DNA of 26,958 nt from GWA1-39-11 sp964640435 (GCA_964640435.1 CAZXFJ010000011.1:1-26958); one strand, 5' to 3'; numbered from the stretch's first letter, positions 7,773-16,391 are shown. Made by a program: numbers and translations. The notes: generated by a model from the letters alone, not told the origin.

Positions 7773-7837
7773 TTAATTAGATTTAAATTGAGGTTGCTTT
7801 GGTAGAAAAATTATCCAACCATCTATTTCATTCAAGA

Positions 7838-9439
7838 TTAATAAACTTTTTTTGAATTAATAAGAGATAGTATTCTTGCAGATTCTTTCCCCTCAAATAC
7901 TACTACATCTTCATTGCTACAGTTTTCATTTATAAACTTTGCTATCTTTGCAGGATTTGCCAATACTACTTCACAGTTGGAATTTGCTTTTTTGACTCCC
8001 TTAATAATTGCTTTATTCTGATTATCATTTGTTAAAAATAGATAATCACAAGACTTTCCAATTTCGCGTGCCAACATTTCATGAACTTCTTTTGAACTTC
8101 GTCCAAGCTCTACAAGTGGCTCAAGAACAAAAATTTTCTTTCCTTTATATAACTGAACATATGATATCGCTCTTAAAACTGAATTAATATTTGCGTTGTG
8201 AGTATCATCAATTAATACAGTTTTCTTAGAGTTTATTCTTGGCTCCATTGTCGATTTTAATGGTTTAAGAGAAGAAAGAGTTTTTTTGATTAATGAAAAA
8301 TCCATTCCAATGTATGCTGCAATAAAAATGGCCGGAAGAAGATTTTCTATGTTAGATCTTCCTAATAATTTTATTCTTGATAACTTGTAATTTTTACCAA
8401 GAACTTTAACATCAAAAGTTAAATGAAATTTTGCTTCATCAATTTTTGTTACAGCAATATCTGCTTTACCGGCAGTAGAATAAGTAAACTTCTTATTTTG
8501 AGTTTGAGAAAGAAGTGTCCTATTGTATTCGCTTGTTGAATTAAAAAGAGCTATCCCATCTTTCGACAAACCATTAATTGCTTCAAGTTTTGATGATAAA
8601 ACTTGCTCCATGTTTCCAAATGTTGATATCTTTTGCTCATTAATTCCACAAACAATTACAATTTTTGGTGCAACAATTCCAATCATCTCTGAAATATCAC
8701 CTTTTTTATAATCGTCCATTTCAGCGATAAAGATTTGCTTTGAAGGTTTAAGTTTTTTGTTAACAACTTTAGCAATTCCGAATGCATCATTAAATGCAGT
8801 ATCAACTTCTAAAACGTCATATTTTACTGAAAGAACTTTTGTTAAAAACTCTTTTGTTGACCCACGACCATAGCTTCCAACAATTGCTATAGTTAACAGG
8901 TTTGGTCTTGCAGATATTTTTGATATTGCTCGATTTATCTTTGCATCTCTTAAAAAGTCAAAGAAAATAGAAAGTATCCAAACAAAGAAACAAACAAGGA
9001 AAAACAAAAGTTTGTTTATGAGCAGCATCCATAAATATGCATCGAGCGGAAGGAAAAGGAAAAGTGATGATTCAACAATCATTACTGCAATAAAGATAGT
9101 AATAGCATTTGGGGTTATTCTAGGGAAAGCAAAACTTTGAACAAGTATTTTTTTAAGCAAGACTATTGATAGCGCAAGATAAAGAAAGAAAACTGATAAG
9201 TGATACCATTCGTCCACATTCCAGAAGATTGTCGAAACATAAGCAAAAATTAATAGCCATTTGGCAACACTTGGCCAGCCAATAACCATTGACCGCCCTA
9301 CTTTTGTTTCTTTAAAATGAAGAAAGACTCTTTTAAATGAATATTCTTTATCGTCAAAAAGTTTTAACCACGAGATTAATTCCGCAATTATGTTTATAAA
9401 AAAGAGGAATGATGTGAGATTAAATAATATGCCAAACAT
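7838..9439 (-). CDS. murF: Membrane-anchored MurF-like Mur ligase with degenerate P-loop
   Basis: A Mur-ligase fold (about 180-533) follows an N-terminal membrane region of about 165 residues with four to five hydrophobic segments. MurF would add D-Ala-D-Ala to UDP-MurNAc-tripeptide. Mur features: AEMDDYKKGDI (239-249, the usual ElG-x-x-x-x-GEI block), GRSNIENLLPA (360-370) and IDDTHNANINS (410-420, the MurF DDxYNANPxS block). The ATP loop reads GSYGRGSTKEF (188-198) where GSxGKTxTKEF is expected, so the P-loop Lys is Arg and the next Thr is Gly. The TNIGxAHL block is also altered (CGINEQKI, 264-271). It may be a divergent MurF or an inactive regulatory paralogue. The ATG at 9439 lies 9 bases after the GlmU-like gene, in an ATGCCAAAC direct repeat (9429-9446). 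Confidence 0.8.
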   Translation of the reverse strand: MFGILFNLTSFLFFINIIAELISWLKLFDDKEYSFKRVFLHFKETKVGRSMVIGWPSVAKWLLIFAYVSTIFWNVDEWYHLSVFFLYLALSIVLLKKILVQSFAFPRITPNAITIFIAVMIVESSLFLFLPLDAYLWMLLINKLLFFLVCFFVWILSIFFDFLRDAKINRAISKISARPNLLTIAIVGSYGRGSTKEFLTKVLSVKYDVLEVDTAFNDAFGIAKVVNKKLKPSKQIFIAEMDDYKKGDISEMIGIVAPKIVIVCGINEQKISTFGNMEQVLSSKLEAINGLSKDGIALFNSTSEYNRTLLSQTQNKKFTYSTAGKADIAVTKIDEAKFHLTFDVKVLGKNYKLSRIKLLGRSNIENLLPAIFIAAYIGMDFSLIKKTLSSLKPLKSTMEPRINSKKTVLIDDTHNANINSVLRAISYVQLYKGKKIFVLEPLVELGRSSKEVHEMLAREIGKSCDYLFLTNDNQNKAIIKGVKKANSNCEVVLANPAKIAKFINENCSNEDVVVFEGKESARILSLINSKKVY

Positions 9440-9448
9440 GCCAAACGC

Positions 9449-10726
9449 TTACTTTTTATTTGTTTGGGCAGAATCCTTATTCTTCTCTACTACTTCAGCA
9501 AACTTAGTGTAGTAGATAGTATCGGACTCAATATTTTTCATAACAGTTGTTGATGGACCGATACTTACATGATTCCCAATTATTATTCCTGGCATTGTAG
9601 TGACTCTTGCACCAAGATATGTCTTTGCACCAATTATTACTCCAAGAGACCTCATTCCAGAATCTACTTTCTCGCCCTTTATAGTTGCTGTAACGCTTGA
9701 GCGATCAAGTTTTACATTTGCACTTGTAAAGAAGGCTCCAAGACGACTATCTTCTCCGAGAATCGAATCCTCAAGATGTCCTGAATGGGTTTTTGCTTTT
9801 TCAAAAATAAGTGAGTTTTTAAGCTCCATGTATCCTCCAACAACACTTGCTTCTTCGATATCACTCCCATTACGAACTAAAGCATTTGATCCAACAAAAG
9901 AATTTTTACCAATATACGCAGGTCCTTTTATTACTGCGTTTTCAGCGACAGTTGCACCTTCTTCAATTACAACATTTCCAATAATTTGAGCAGATGGATC
10001 AATTTGTGCTTTAGCGGAAATTTTTCTTGTTTGCTTTGAAAGAATATAATCTTTTAAAGTTAAAAGGTCCCAAGGATATTTAAGTGTTACCGTAGGTTGA
10101 GTTGTTACAGCTACTCTTACATTTCCCATCTTTGCATAAGCATCTAGTGCATCTTCAAAGCTATAGTGGCCTTTTTTTGTTTTCTTTAGAACATCAACAA
10201 ATTCTTGATTTATAAAATAAACTCCAGCAATTCTGTAATTTGAAAAACCTGCAGCATCGGTTGGCTTTTCTTTAATCTCAAGAACCTTATCACCATCAAT
10301 CTTTATTGCACCGTACTTTACTCCTGCTTTTCCTTCTTTAGCAAGAATCACAACATTTTTGTTTGTCCCCTTTACTCGGTTGATGTCTTTTGCGACTTCA
10401 TCAAATTCAACATGTTGAGGATTAATAACATAGAAGTCACCTTTAATATGTTTTAAACATGCAAGTACCCCGTCCCCCATACCCGTTGGTTTATCAAGTG
10501 TTGCATATGAAATCTTAACACCATATTTTTTCCCATTTCCCAAAAACTCTTCACAGTCATTTACTTTCCCAGTAAGAATTACAATATCTGTAATTCCAGC
10601 TCTTTTAATTGAACGAACTGTATGAGTAATTATTGGGTCACCTGCTATTTTTACAAGACTTTTATGTTTACCATTGAAAGGAAAAAAACGGCTTGATTCA
10701 CCAGCCGCAAGAAGAATTGCTTGCAT
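9449..10726 (-). CDS. GlmU-like sugar-1-phosphate nucleotidyltransferase/acyltransferase
   Basis: Two-domain cytoplasmic enzyme. The N-terminal nucleotidyltransferase (about 1-240) has ILLAAGESSRFFP (4-16) and a GxGDGVLAC block (82-90). The C-terminal left-handed beta helix (about 255-400) shows hexapeptide repeats and HSGHLEDSILGEDSRLGAFF (317-336), the region matching the acetyl-CoA/GlcN-1-P site of GlmU-type proteins. The arrangement resembles archaeal-type bifunctional GlmU more than E. coli GlmU, so UDP-GlcNAc synthesis is likely but another sugar nucleotide is possible. A position directly after murA, which consumes UDP-GlcNAc, supports UDP-GlcNAc. The ATG at 10726 shares one base with the murA stop (TAATG). 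A strong GAGGAGGT Shine-Dalgarno within the end of murA lies nine bases upstream. Confidence 0.85.
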   Translation of the reverse strand: MQAILLAAGESSRFFPFNGKHKSLVKIAGDPIITHTVRSIKRAGITDIVILTGKVNDCEEFLGNGKKYGVKISYATLDKPTGMGDGVLACLKHIKGDFYVINPQHVEFDEVAKDINRVKGTNKNVVILAKEGKAGVKYGAIKIDGDKVLEIKEKPTDAAGFSNYRIAGVYFINQEFVDVLKKTKKGHYSFEDALDAYAKMGNVRVAVTTQPTVTLKYPWDLLTLKDYILSKQTRKISAKAQIDPSAQIIGNVVIEEGATVAENAVIKGPAYIGKNSFVGSNALVRNGSDIEEASVVGGYMELKNSLIFEKAKTHSGHLEDSILGEDSRLGAFFTSANVKLDRSSVTATIKGEKVDSGMRSLGVIIGAKTYLGARVTTMPGIIIGNHVSIGPSTTVMKNIESDTIYYTKFAEVVEKNKDSAQTNKK

Positions 10727-12066
10727 TAGAAGTTTACCTCCTCAGGGATCGCAACAATTGATGCTCCGAGGGATTTAAGTCTTGAATCAAAGGCCTCATA
10801 TCCACGCTCAATATGTTCAAACCCGTAAACAATACTTGTTCCTTTTGCAATTAAACAAGCAATAACTAGTGTTGCTCCAGCACGAAGATCTGCAACGTTT
10901 AATACTCCATTATGAAGCTTTGATGGGCCTGTAATCTTAAGACCTTGGTTTTTATATACTTTTTCATCATCTTCAAAGTCAAAGTTATAGAATTCTTTAG
11001 GATTTTCTACTTTTGGAGAGAAGAATGATAATTGGGCTCCCATTTTCTTAAGCTCTGAAACATAAGCAAAGCGATTCTCATAAACAGTTTCATGGATTGT
11101 TGATACACCTTCTGCCTGAGTTGCAAGAACTGACCATGGACCTTGCCAATCAGTCATAAAAGCTGGATGTGGACCTGTAACAACATCTGTTGCACGAATT
11201 TTATCTTTAATATAGAAGCGTACTCCCTGCTCTGTTTCTTCCCATCCGCCACCTGCTTCTTCAAACTTAACTAAAAATGCATCGATATCACGCATATTTA
11301 TGTTCTTTATCCAAATGTTTCCACCAGTTAATGCTGACATAACAGCAAAAGTAATTGCTTCATTTCTGTCAGGCATAATTCTATATGTTGTTCCGTGAAG
11401 TTTTGCTACACCTTCAATTTTTATTCTTCGAGCGCCATCTCGTTTTACATTTGCTCCCATTTGGTTTAAAAGGTTTATAAGATCGTCTACTTCTGGCTCT
11501 TCAGCTGCATTTTCAAGAATTGTTGTTCCTTCTGCCAAAACTGCAGCCAAAATAAGAGTCTCTGTCCCTGTGTGAGTATTCTTAACAAATGTGTAATCAG
11601 CACCTCTTAGCTTTTCGCAGGTTGCGTGGAAAAAACCATCGTCTGACAAATAGTTAATTTTTGCTCCCATTTTTTCAAGACCCTCAATATGCCTATCAAT
11701 CGGACGTGATCCGAGCCTACAACCACCTGGATTTGGAACTATTGCTTCACCTTTGCGAATTAGAAGTGGTCCTAAAAACATCGCAGCGGTTCGGCTTTTT
11801 GCACCAGCCTCAAGTGGAATTTCAGCACTTTTTATCTCTTCGTAGCGTATTTTTAGCCTGTGATCGTCTACTTCAACAGTTGCACCAAGTCCTTCTGCAA
11901 CAGAAATTGCTACATCAAGATCTGAAATTAGAGGAACATTTTCGATTATTACTTCATCAGAGGTGAGGGAGGCTGCAACGATTGCTTTTGTAACCACATT
12001 TTTTGCTCCGGTAACAGATATTGTTCCAGAGAGTTTATTGCCACCTTTAATAATGTATTTTTTCAT
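10726..12066 (-). CDS. murA: UDP-GlcNAc 1-carboxyvinyltransferase MurA
   Basis: First committed step of peptidoglycan synthesis: enolpyruvyl transfer from PEP to UDP-GlcNAc. Visible: substrate Lys in TGAKNVVTKA (19-28), AKSRTAAM (89-96) with the conserved Arg, PNPGGCRLGSRPIDRH (111-126) with the PEP-loop Cys (the residue fosfomycin alkylates in sensitive enzymes), MTDWQGPW with the general-base Asp, and DLRAGATLV near the C-terminus. Two repeated inside-out alpha/beta domains and 446 aa fit the family, which is slightly longer than E. coli MurA. It overlaps murC by four bases and the GlmU-like gene by one, so wall precursor genes are tightly coupled. Confidence 0.96.
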   Translation of the reverse strand: MKKYIIKGGNKLSGTISVTGAKNVVTKAIVAASLTSDEVIIENVPLISDLDVAISVAEGLGATVEVDDHRLKIRYEEIKSAEIPLEAGAKSRTAAMFLGPLLIRKGEAIVPNPGGCRLGSRPIDRHIEGLEKMGAKINYLSDDGFFHATCEKLRGADYTFVKNTHTGTETLILAAVLAEGTTILENAAEEPEVDDLINLLNQMGANVKRDGARRIKIEGVAKLHGTTYRIMPDRNEAITFAVMSALTGGNIWIKNINMRDIDAFLVKFEEAGGGWEETEQGVRFYIKDKIRATDVVTGPHPAFMTDWQGPWSVLATQAEGVSTIHETVYENRFAYVSELKKMGAQLSFFSPKVENPKEFYNFDFEDDEKVYKNQGLKITGPSKLHNGVLNVADLRAGATLVIACLIAKGTSIVYGFEHIERGYEAFDSRLKSLGASIVAIPEEVNF

Positions 12067-13508
12067 TTCTGCGTCGTTAATAATTGCCCCACCTTATATA
12101 CATCGCCCGCTCCCATAGTAACAATTACAAAATCTGAGGATTGGACGTTTTGATCTATGTATTTTACCACATTTTCGAGGCTATTGACGAAATTTGCATG
12201 TAAATTGATCTTATGTAATTCTTCAACAAATTGATTATCAAGTGCTTCACCCTCAGCCTCGCCCCGTTTGGCTGCAAAAGTAGAGAGAATTATAATCTCA
12301 GATGCACCTATCATTGAACCTACAAACTCAGAAAAAAGAGCTCTTGTTCTTGAAAAAGTATGGAATTGATAAACAAGAAAGATCTTTTTGCCAGTTGAGG
12401 CTTTAATCGCTTCGAGCGTCTTCTTTATCTCTTCAGGGTGATGTGCATAATCATCGACGATCATTTGACCATGTTTTGTTTGTCCCACTACCTCTTGTCG
12501 CCTTGCAACACCTTTAAATTTCTCAAGACCTGATGCAATCTTTTGAGCTGGAATTCCTAGCTCAAAAAGAAGAGTTATAACGCTTAGAGCATTTTTCGCA
12601 TTGTAGTAACCTGGAACTGACAACTTAAATTCACCAATTTCTGTGCCATTTCGAAAAACTTTAAATGTTGATCCCCACCCAGCGTCTTTATAATCTTTAA
12701 TAATAAATTCGTTAGTATCAGATGCTCCAAAAGTAATAATTCTTGGTTTTGAGCCTATTTTTTGCAAAACATCTAGCGCATTCTTGTCATCACCATTAAC
12801 TACAAGCGTTCCAGTATCAGGCAGATTTGATGCAAACTCAGCATAAGCATTTTTTACTGCATCAATATCTTTATAAAAATCAGGGTGATCAAAATCAACA
12901 TTGTTAATTATAAGTGCTTTTGGTTTTTGGTAATAAAACTTTGGGACTGGATCATAGGTTTTTTCAGATACATATTCATCAGCTTCTGCTACAAAATATA
13001 TTCCGTGACCAAAATGTCCTGCTGCACCAATTGGAGATATCTCACTTGAACCGACTGTAAAACTTGGATCAAGATTTGATTCCATAAGGACCGTTGCCAT
13101 CATTCCCGAAATCGTAGTTTTTCCATGAGACCCTGATACAGAAATTCCTTCGATATCAGTCCTTTCAAAAAGTGTTCCAGACATAAAAAGTCCTACAGCT
13201 TGACCATGGGAAATAACCTTAATATCTTTTTTGTATGCCACTTTTGATTCCGCGTTTTCAAACCCTTCATGTGCTCCAGTTGCAATAAAAAGACATTGGG
13301 CGGGAGGTGTACCACCAAAAAAGTTCTCAACATTTTCTTCTTTGAAACCAACTAAAGGAGTAATTCCTGCATTTTTAAGCTCAATATCAGTTATAAATTC
13401 ATCAGCAATATCAGATCCGGCAACTTCAAAACCTGCTTGCTTTGCGATAATAGCAAGACTTGCCATTCCGACCCCTTTGATACCCATGAAATATATTTTT
13501 CTATACAT
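12063..13508 (-). CDS. murC: UDP-N-acetylmuramate--L-alanine ligase MurC
   Basis: Cytoplasmic Mur ligase. Seen: N-terminal Rossmann GIKGVGMASLA (9-19), ATP P-loop SGSHGKTT (125-132), EADEY (175-179), NNVDFDHPDFY (202-212) and DDYAHHPEE in the C-terminal domain. The P-loop is intact, unlike in the MurF-like neighbour. The DEY and NNVDFDH wording also recalls Mpl (murein peptide ligase), which belongs to the same family. MurC is preferred because the gene sits in the dcw cluster directly before murA and no other MurC is visible. It starts with the ATG at 13508, preceded by a TATAAT box but no Shine-Dalgarno. It is the first gene of a murC-murA-GlmU-murF run. Confidence 0.88.
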   Translation of the reverse strand: MYRKIYFMGIKGVGMASLAIIAKQAGFEVAGSDIADEFITDIELKNAGITPLVGFKEENVENFFGGTPPAQCLFIATGAHEGFENAESKVAYKKDIKVISHGQAVGLFMSGTLFERTDIEGISVSGSHGKTTISGMMATVLMESNLDPSFTVGSSEISPIGAAGHFGHGIYFVAEADEYVSEKTYDPVPKFYYQKPKALIINNVDFDHPDFYKDIDAVKNAYAEFASNLPDTGTLVVNGDDKNALDVLQKIGSKPRIITFGASDTNEFIIKDYKDAGWGSTFKVFRNGTEIGEFKLSVPGYYNAKNALSVITLLFELGIPAQKIASGLEKFKGVARRQEVVGQTKHGQMIVDDYAHHPEEIKKTLEAIKASTGKKIFLVYQFHTFSRTRALFSEFVGSMIGASEIIILSTFAAKRGEAEGEALDNQFVEELHKINLHANFVNSLENVVKYIDQNVQSSDFVIVTMGAGDVYKVGQLLTTQK

Positions 13509-13539
13509 ATAATCTTATTCTACTTGTTAAAAACACTTA

Positions 13540-13545
13540 ATTATA
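13540..13545 (-). promoter_or_regulatory. Candidate -10 for murC operon
   Basis: Consensus TATAAT reads on the minus strand at 13545-13540 (context TGTATATAATTAAG). The predicted start near 13533 gives a leader of about 25 bases to the murC ATG. No clear -35 is visible. The 158-base gap 13509-13666 otherwise shows no gene I can support. Confidence 0.4.
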
Positions 13546-13666
13546 TACACAATTTGTTGAAAGGCCCTAGGATTATTATGTGTTGATGTGCTTTTGGCAC
13601 TTATGGCTGCCATTGCCATAATATCACCACACTTTTCATCTTTCGGGCCCTCGTACTTGATTGTTG

Positions 13667-14299
13667 TCAGGGCCTTCCCTGATTTCTGTGCGTCACACGA
13701 GCGATTTGGTCGTTACCCCACCTCCGCAGCTTTGTAACTAACTTGGAGAGAATATATCTCATGAAAATCCATCCGGTTACCATGAAAACAAAGAAGCCTA
13801 TTAGAACAAGTGCTCCTCCAAGTGGCGTGATAAAACTGACGGCTGAGCCGATAACGGTAAGAACAAACGATCCTCCGAACAACTCAAGTGTGAGCTGAGG
13901 TTCTCGAAAGTTGTACATATCGTCAACGAACTCAACGGTACTTCGAAGCAGATAGCTTCTAACAACCTTTCGATAGAGATTCCTTAGCAAGGTGAACAAA
14001 GCGACTGTGGCAGAAACACCTGCTCTAACTATCTTCGAGCTTTTGACAAGCAGAATAAGGCGCATTACCCGGTTTGCAATCTTTCTCGATATCCGTTCGA
14101 GCGGCTCTCCTCCAATGGCCTGAACTGCAAGAGCAAACATTATAACTACCGTAAACCCAGCAATAGCCATTACCCAGAAACCGATCAAGAGGTCAATAGA
14201 CATAAACCGGTAACCACCATATGTGATGAGCCCGAAACAGACCATCATGAAGACATATGAAACTACACTTGCCAGCTTGGAAATCCACATTAAACTCAC
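13667..14299 (-). CDS. Unknown GC-rich four-TM membrane protein between ftsI and murC
   Basis: A 210-aa protein of no family I recognise. Hydrophobic segments are at about 8-30, 36-60 and two at about 137-182. A basic amphipathic stretch lies between (about 68-118, many Arg/Lys) and the C-terminus is basic (KLVTKLRRWGNDQIARVTHR, 186-205). Both ends are probably cytoplasmic. It has a perfect Shine-Dalgarno, GGAGGTGA, six bases before the ATG at 14299, unlike most starts here. The DNA is visibly GC-richer than its neighbours: the 60 bases from 13681 contain 31 G+C, against about 23 in a line of ftsI. It also has its own promoter with a palindrome at the start site. Together these suggest recent transfer or an insertion into the dcw cluster. 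Function unknown. Confidence 0.75.
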   Translation of the reverse strand: MSLMWISKLASVVSYVFMMVCFGLITYGGYRFMSIDLLIGFWVMAIAGFTVVIMFALAVQAIGGEPLERISRKIANRVMRLILLVKSSKIVRAGVSATVALFTLLRNLYRKVVRSYLLRSTVEFVDDMYNFREPQLTLELFGGSFVLTVIGSAVSFITPLGGALVLIGFFVFMVTGWIFMRYILSKLVTKLRRWGNDQIARVTHRNQGRP

Positions 14300-14368
14300 C
14301 TCCGTGACTACGTTTACAACAATTCAAAGTGCAAGATTTAGTCAGGATAGTACTCCGTTCCCGGCTAC

Positions 14369-14381
14369 CATCTGACAGATG
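14369..14381. promoter_or_regulatory. Palindromic operator-like site
   Basis: A perfect 13-base palindrome, CATCTG-A-CAGATG, begins three bases downstream of the extended -10 and covers the predicted transcription start (about 14377). Its placement fits a repressor operator for the GC-rich membrane-protein gene. It could also form a short hairpin at the very 5' end of the mRNA. No regulator gene is adjacent. Confidence 0.45.
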
Positions 14382-14383
14382 AG

Positions 14384-14392
14384 ATTATATCA
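14384..14392 (-). promoter_or_regulatory. Extended -10 promoter for the 13667-14299 gene
   Basis: TGATATAAT reads on the minus strand from 14392 to 14384, identical to the extended -10 at mraY, glyS and the 5828 gene. The predicted leader is about 78 bases, the longest apart from mraZ, and ends in a perfect Shine-Dalgarno sequence. Confidence 0.65.
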
Positions 14393-14421
14393 CTTTTTGA
14401 ACTTAAATAAATCCTATAGGA

Positions 14422-16107
14422 CTAATTTGAAGGGATATTGTAGTACTTAATAAGATCGCGGGCTATATTGAAGAAAATTGGCGCTGCAGTTTCTGCTCCA
14501 TAAATGGATGTTTTAGGCTTATGAACGACCACGAGCATGGTAACTTTTGGATTATGTGCTGGGAAAAAACCAACAAATGAAGCAACTGTTTGATTAGGGT
14601 CATAATGTCCTGCTACTGGAATCTGAGCAGTACCAGTTTTACCAGCAATCTTATATCCTTTTATCTTTGTCCATTGCGCTTCTCCTTTTTCAACTGCATC
14701 AACCATCATAGAAGTTACAGTTTTTGCAGCAGCAGTAGAAATAGTCCTGTTCTTCTCTTTAGGTTTTATATCAATCGTCTTGCCATCTGGAGTTGTAATT
14801 TGATCAACAACATAAGGTTGCATAAGCTTTCCTCCATTAGCAATTGAATTAACTGCCGTTACAAGTTGAATTGGAGTAAGAGAGATACCTTGTCCAAAAG
14901 ATGCCGTTGCCAAATCAATGGTATACCAGTCTTTTTCATCTTTTATGACTCCTGTTGTTTCTCCCTGTAAATCAACTCCAGTCGGCTTTCCTAAACCATA
15001 ACGGTGGAAATAATCAATCATTGTCGAAAGACCTAGTTTTCGGCTAACAAAAACCATTCCAGTATTATCAGAGTGGATAATTACATCATTCATTGAAATA
15101 TTTGGAATATATTGGTTATTCCAAGTTCTAATATCATATTCACCTATTTTTACAGGACTGTCACATATGTTACATCGTGTTTGAGGAGTAACGAGGCCCT
15201 TATCAATCGCTGCTCCCATTACTAAAACCTTAAAAGTACTTCCTGGTTCATAGAGGCTAGAAAGAATAGGATTGGTATATGACTTAGTATCAAAATCATA
15301 ATATGTTTGAGGGTCAAAATCAGGATATGATGCCATTCCAAGTATCTTGCCAGTTGTAGGCTCCATTATGATCACACTTGCACCATCCGCTTCATACTTT
15401 TGAACACCAGCAAGTAATGCTTTTTGGGCAAAGTACTGTACTGACCGATCAATAGTAAGCTTTATATTTCTTCCATCAATTTTTGGCGACTCACGGATAT
15501 CTCCAACAATATCGTTTCCTAGCGCGTCGCGAATTGCATAATTTGCTCCATCACGCCCTGCAAGTTGCTCATTGTATCGACCTTCAATTCCGAAATATCC
15601 TTCATGATTTCCATCTGCATTTCGTCCTACAAATCCTACTAAGTGTGCCGCCATTGAAGCTTCTGGATAAAACCTTGTATATTCTTCTTCAAACCCAAGA
15701 CCGGGAACTTTCAGTGCTTCAAGCTTTGTTTTTGTATCATTATCTAAGTTCTGCCCCAGACGAACCCAGAAAAGATCTTTTGAAAGTTGTGCAGAAACAG
15801 ATGCTGCATCAACATTTAAGATGCTGGCAATTTTTCCTGCTGTATATTCTTTATCTTTAATTAACTTTGGGTTTGTATATGCAAGGTAAGAGATTGTATT
15901 TGTTGCAAGAGGAAAATTATCAGAGGACATAATTTCACCACGAATTGCTGGAATTGTGAGAACCTGTGAACTTTGCTTAATTCCAATGTTTTTTAGCCCT
16001 TCCGCTTTTACAGTCTGCCAATATAGAAGACGCGTGACTAGTACGCCGTAAAGAAAAAAGAATACAAGTAGTATTATGCCGAAGCGAAGATGTTCGGTTT
16101 TTTTCAT
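14422..16107 (-). CDS. ftsI: Class B penicillin-binding protein FtsI (PBP3-like transpeptidase)
   Basis: Septal D,D-transpeptidase that cross-links glycan strands made by FtsW. It has an N-terminal membrane anchor (about 9-28) and a dimerisation/pedestal domain containing IPAIRGEI (52-59). The transpeptidase domain (about 210-555) has the active-site S-T-F-K (290-293, with catalytic Ser 290), S-D-N (346-348) and K-T-G (490-492). All catalytic motifs are intact and 561 aa is normal. There are no C-terminal PASTA domains. The ATG at 16107 overlaps the ftsL stop by four bases. The position after rsmH-ftsL is canonical. No murE or murF follows. Instead comes the GC-rich insert and murC. Confidence 0.96.
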   Translation of the reverse strand: MKKTEHLRFGIILLVFFFLYGVLVTRLLYWQTVKAEGLKNIGIKQSSQVLTIPAIRGEIMSSDNFPLATNTISYLAYTNPKLIKDKEYTAGKIASILNVDAASVSAQLSKDLFWVRLGQNLDNDTKTKLEALKVPGLGFEEEYTRFYPEASMAAHLVGFVGRNADGNHEGYFGIEGRYNEQLAGRDGANYAIRDALGNDIVGDIRESPKIDGRNIKLTIDRSVQYFAQKALLAGVQKYEADGASVIIMEPTTGKILGMASYPDFDPQTYYDFDTKSYTNPILSSLYEPGSTFKVLVMGAAIDKGLVTPQTRCNICDSPVKIGEYDIRTWNNQYIPNISMNDVIIHSDNTGMVFVSRKLGLSTMIDYFHRYGLGKPTGVDLQGETTGVIKDEKDWYTIDLATASFGQGISLTPIQLVTAVNSIANGGKLMQPYVVDQITTPDGKTIDIKPKEKNRTISTAAAKTVTSMMVDAVEKGEAQWTKIKGYKIAGKTGTAQIPVAGHYDPNQTVASFVGFFPAHNPKVTMLVVVHKPKTSIYGAETAAPIFFNIARDLIKYYNIPSN

Positions 16108-16391
16108 CTATTAATAGCAAGCGGAATAGGATCGTAAACCGATACTATGCTTTTATTTGATTCAAAACCAAGCTCTGCAGCACGAGATGCTATTGTTGCA
16201 TAGGATGAGTATTTCAAAACCTGAGCACTAAGTGCCATATTACTTTCTGAAACTTCTGCAATTTCAGCTTTAATTTTTGTTACATCAATACTTTGAAGTG
16301 CTGAAGTATTTGAGATAAAAATGCTTACAGACTGTGTTACTACAGCTGTAATTACTAGTACTATTATTGATAATGTTAAAAGTTTTTTCAT
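16104..16391 (-). CDS. ftsL: FtsL-like septum protein
   Basis: A 95-aa bitopic protein with a short basic cytoplasmic start, one membrane segment (about 5-26) and an extracytoplasmic helix (about 35-75) with coiled-coil character. It ends in YSSYATIASRAAELGFESN (61-79), the usual position-specific pattern preceding the LGM motif of FtsL/DivIC proteins. Sequence identity in this family is always low. The assignment relies on topology, size and the rsmH-ftsL-ftsI order. It would form a complex with the FtsQ-like protein and activate FtsW/FtsI. It overlaps both neighbours by four bases. Confidence 0.85.
   Translation of the reverse strand: MKKLLTLSIIVLVITAVVTQSVSIFISNTSALQSIDVTKIKAEIAEVSESNMALSAQVLKYSSYATIASRAAELGFESNKSIVSVYDPIPLAINR

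Noticed and set aside
13667..13682. Hairpin TCAGGG-CCTT-CCCTGA at the stop codon of the GC-rich gene
   Set aside because: The 6-bp stem is real, but it includes the stop codon and is not followed by a U-rich tail on the minus strand. It could be chance in GC-richer DNA.
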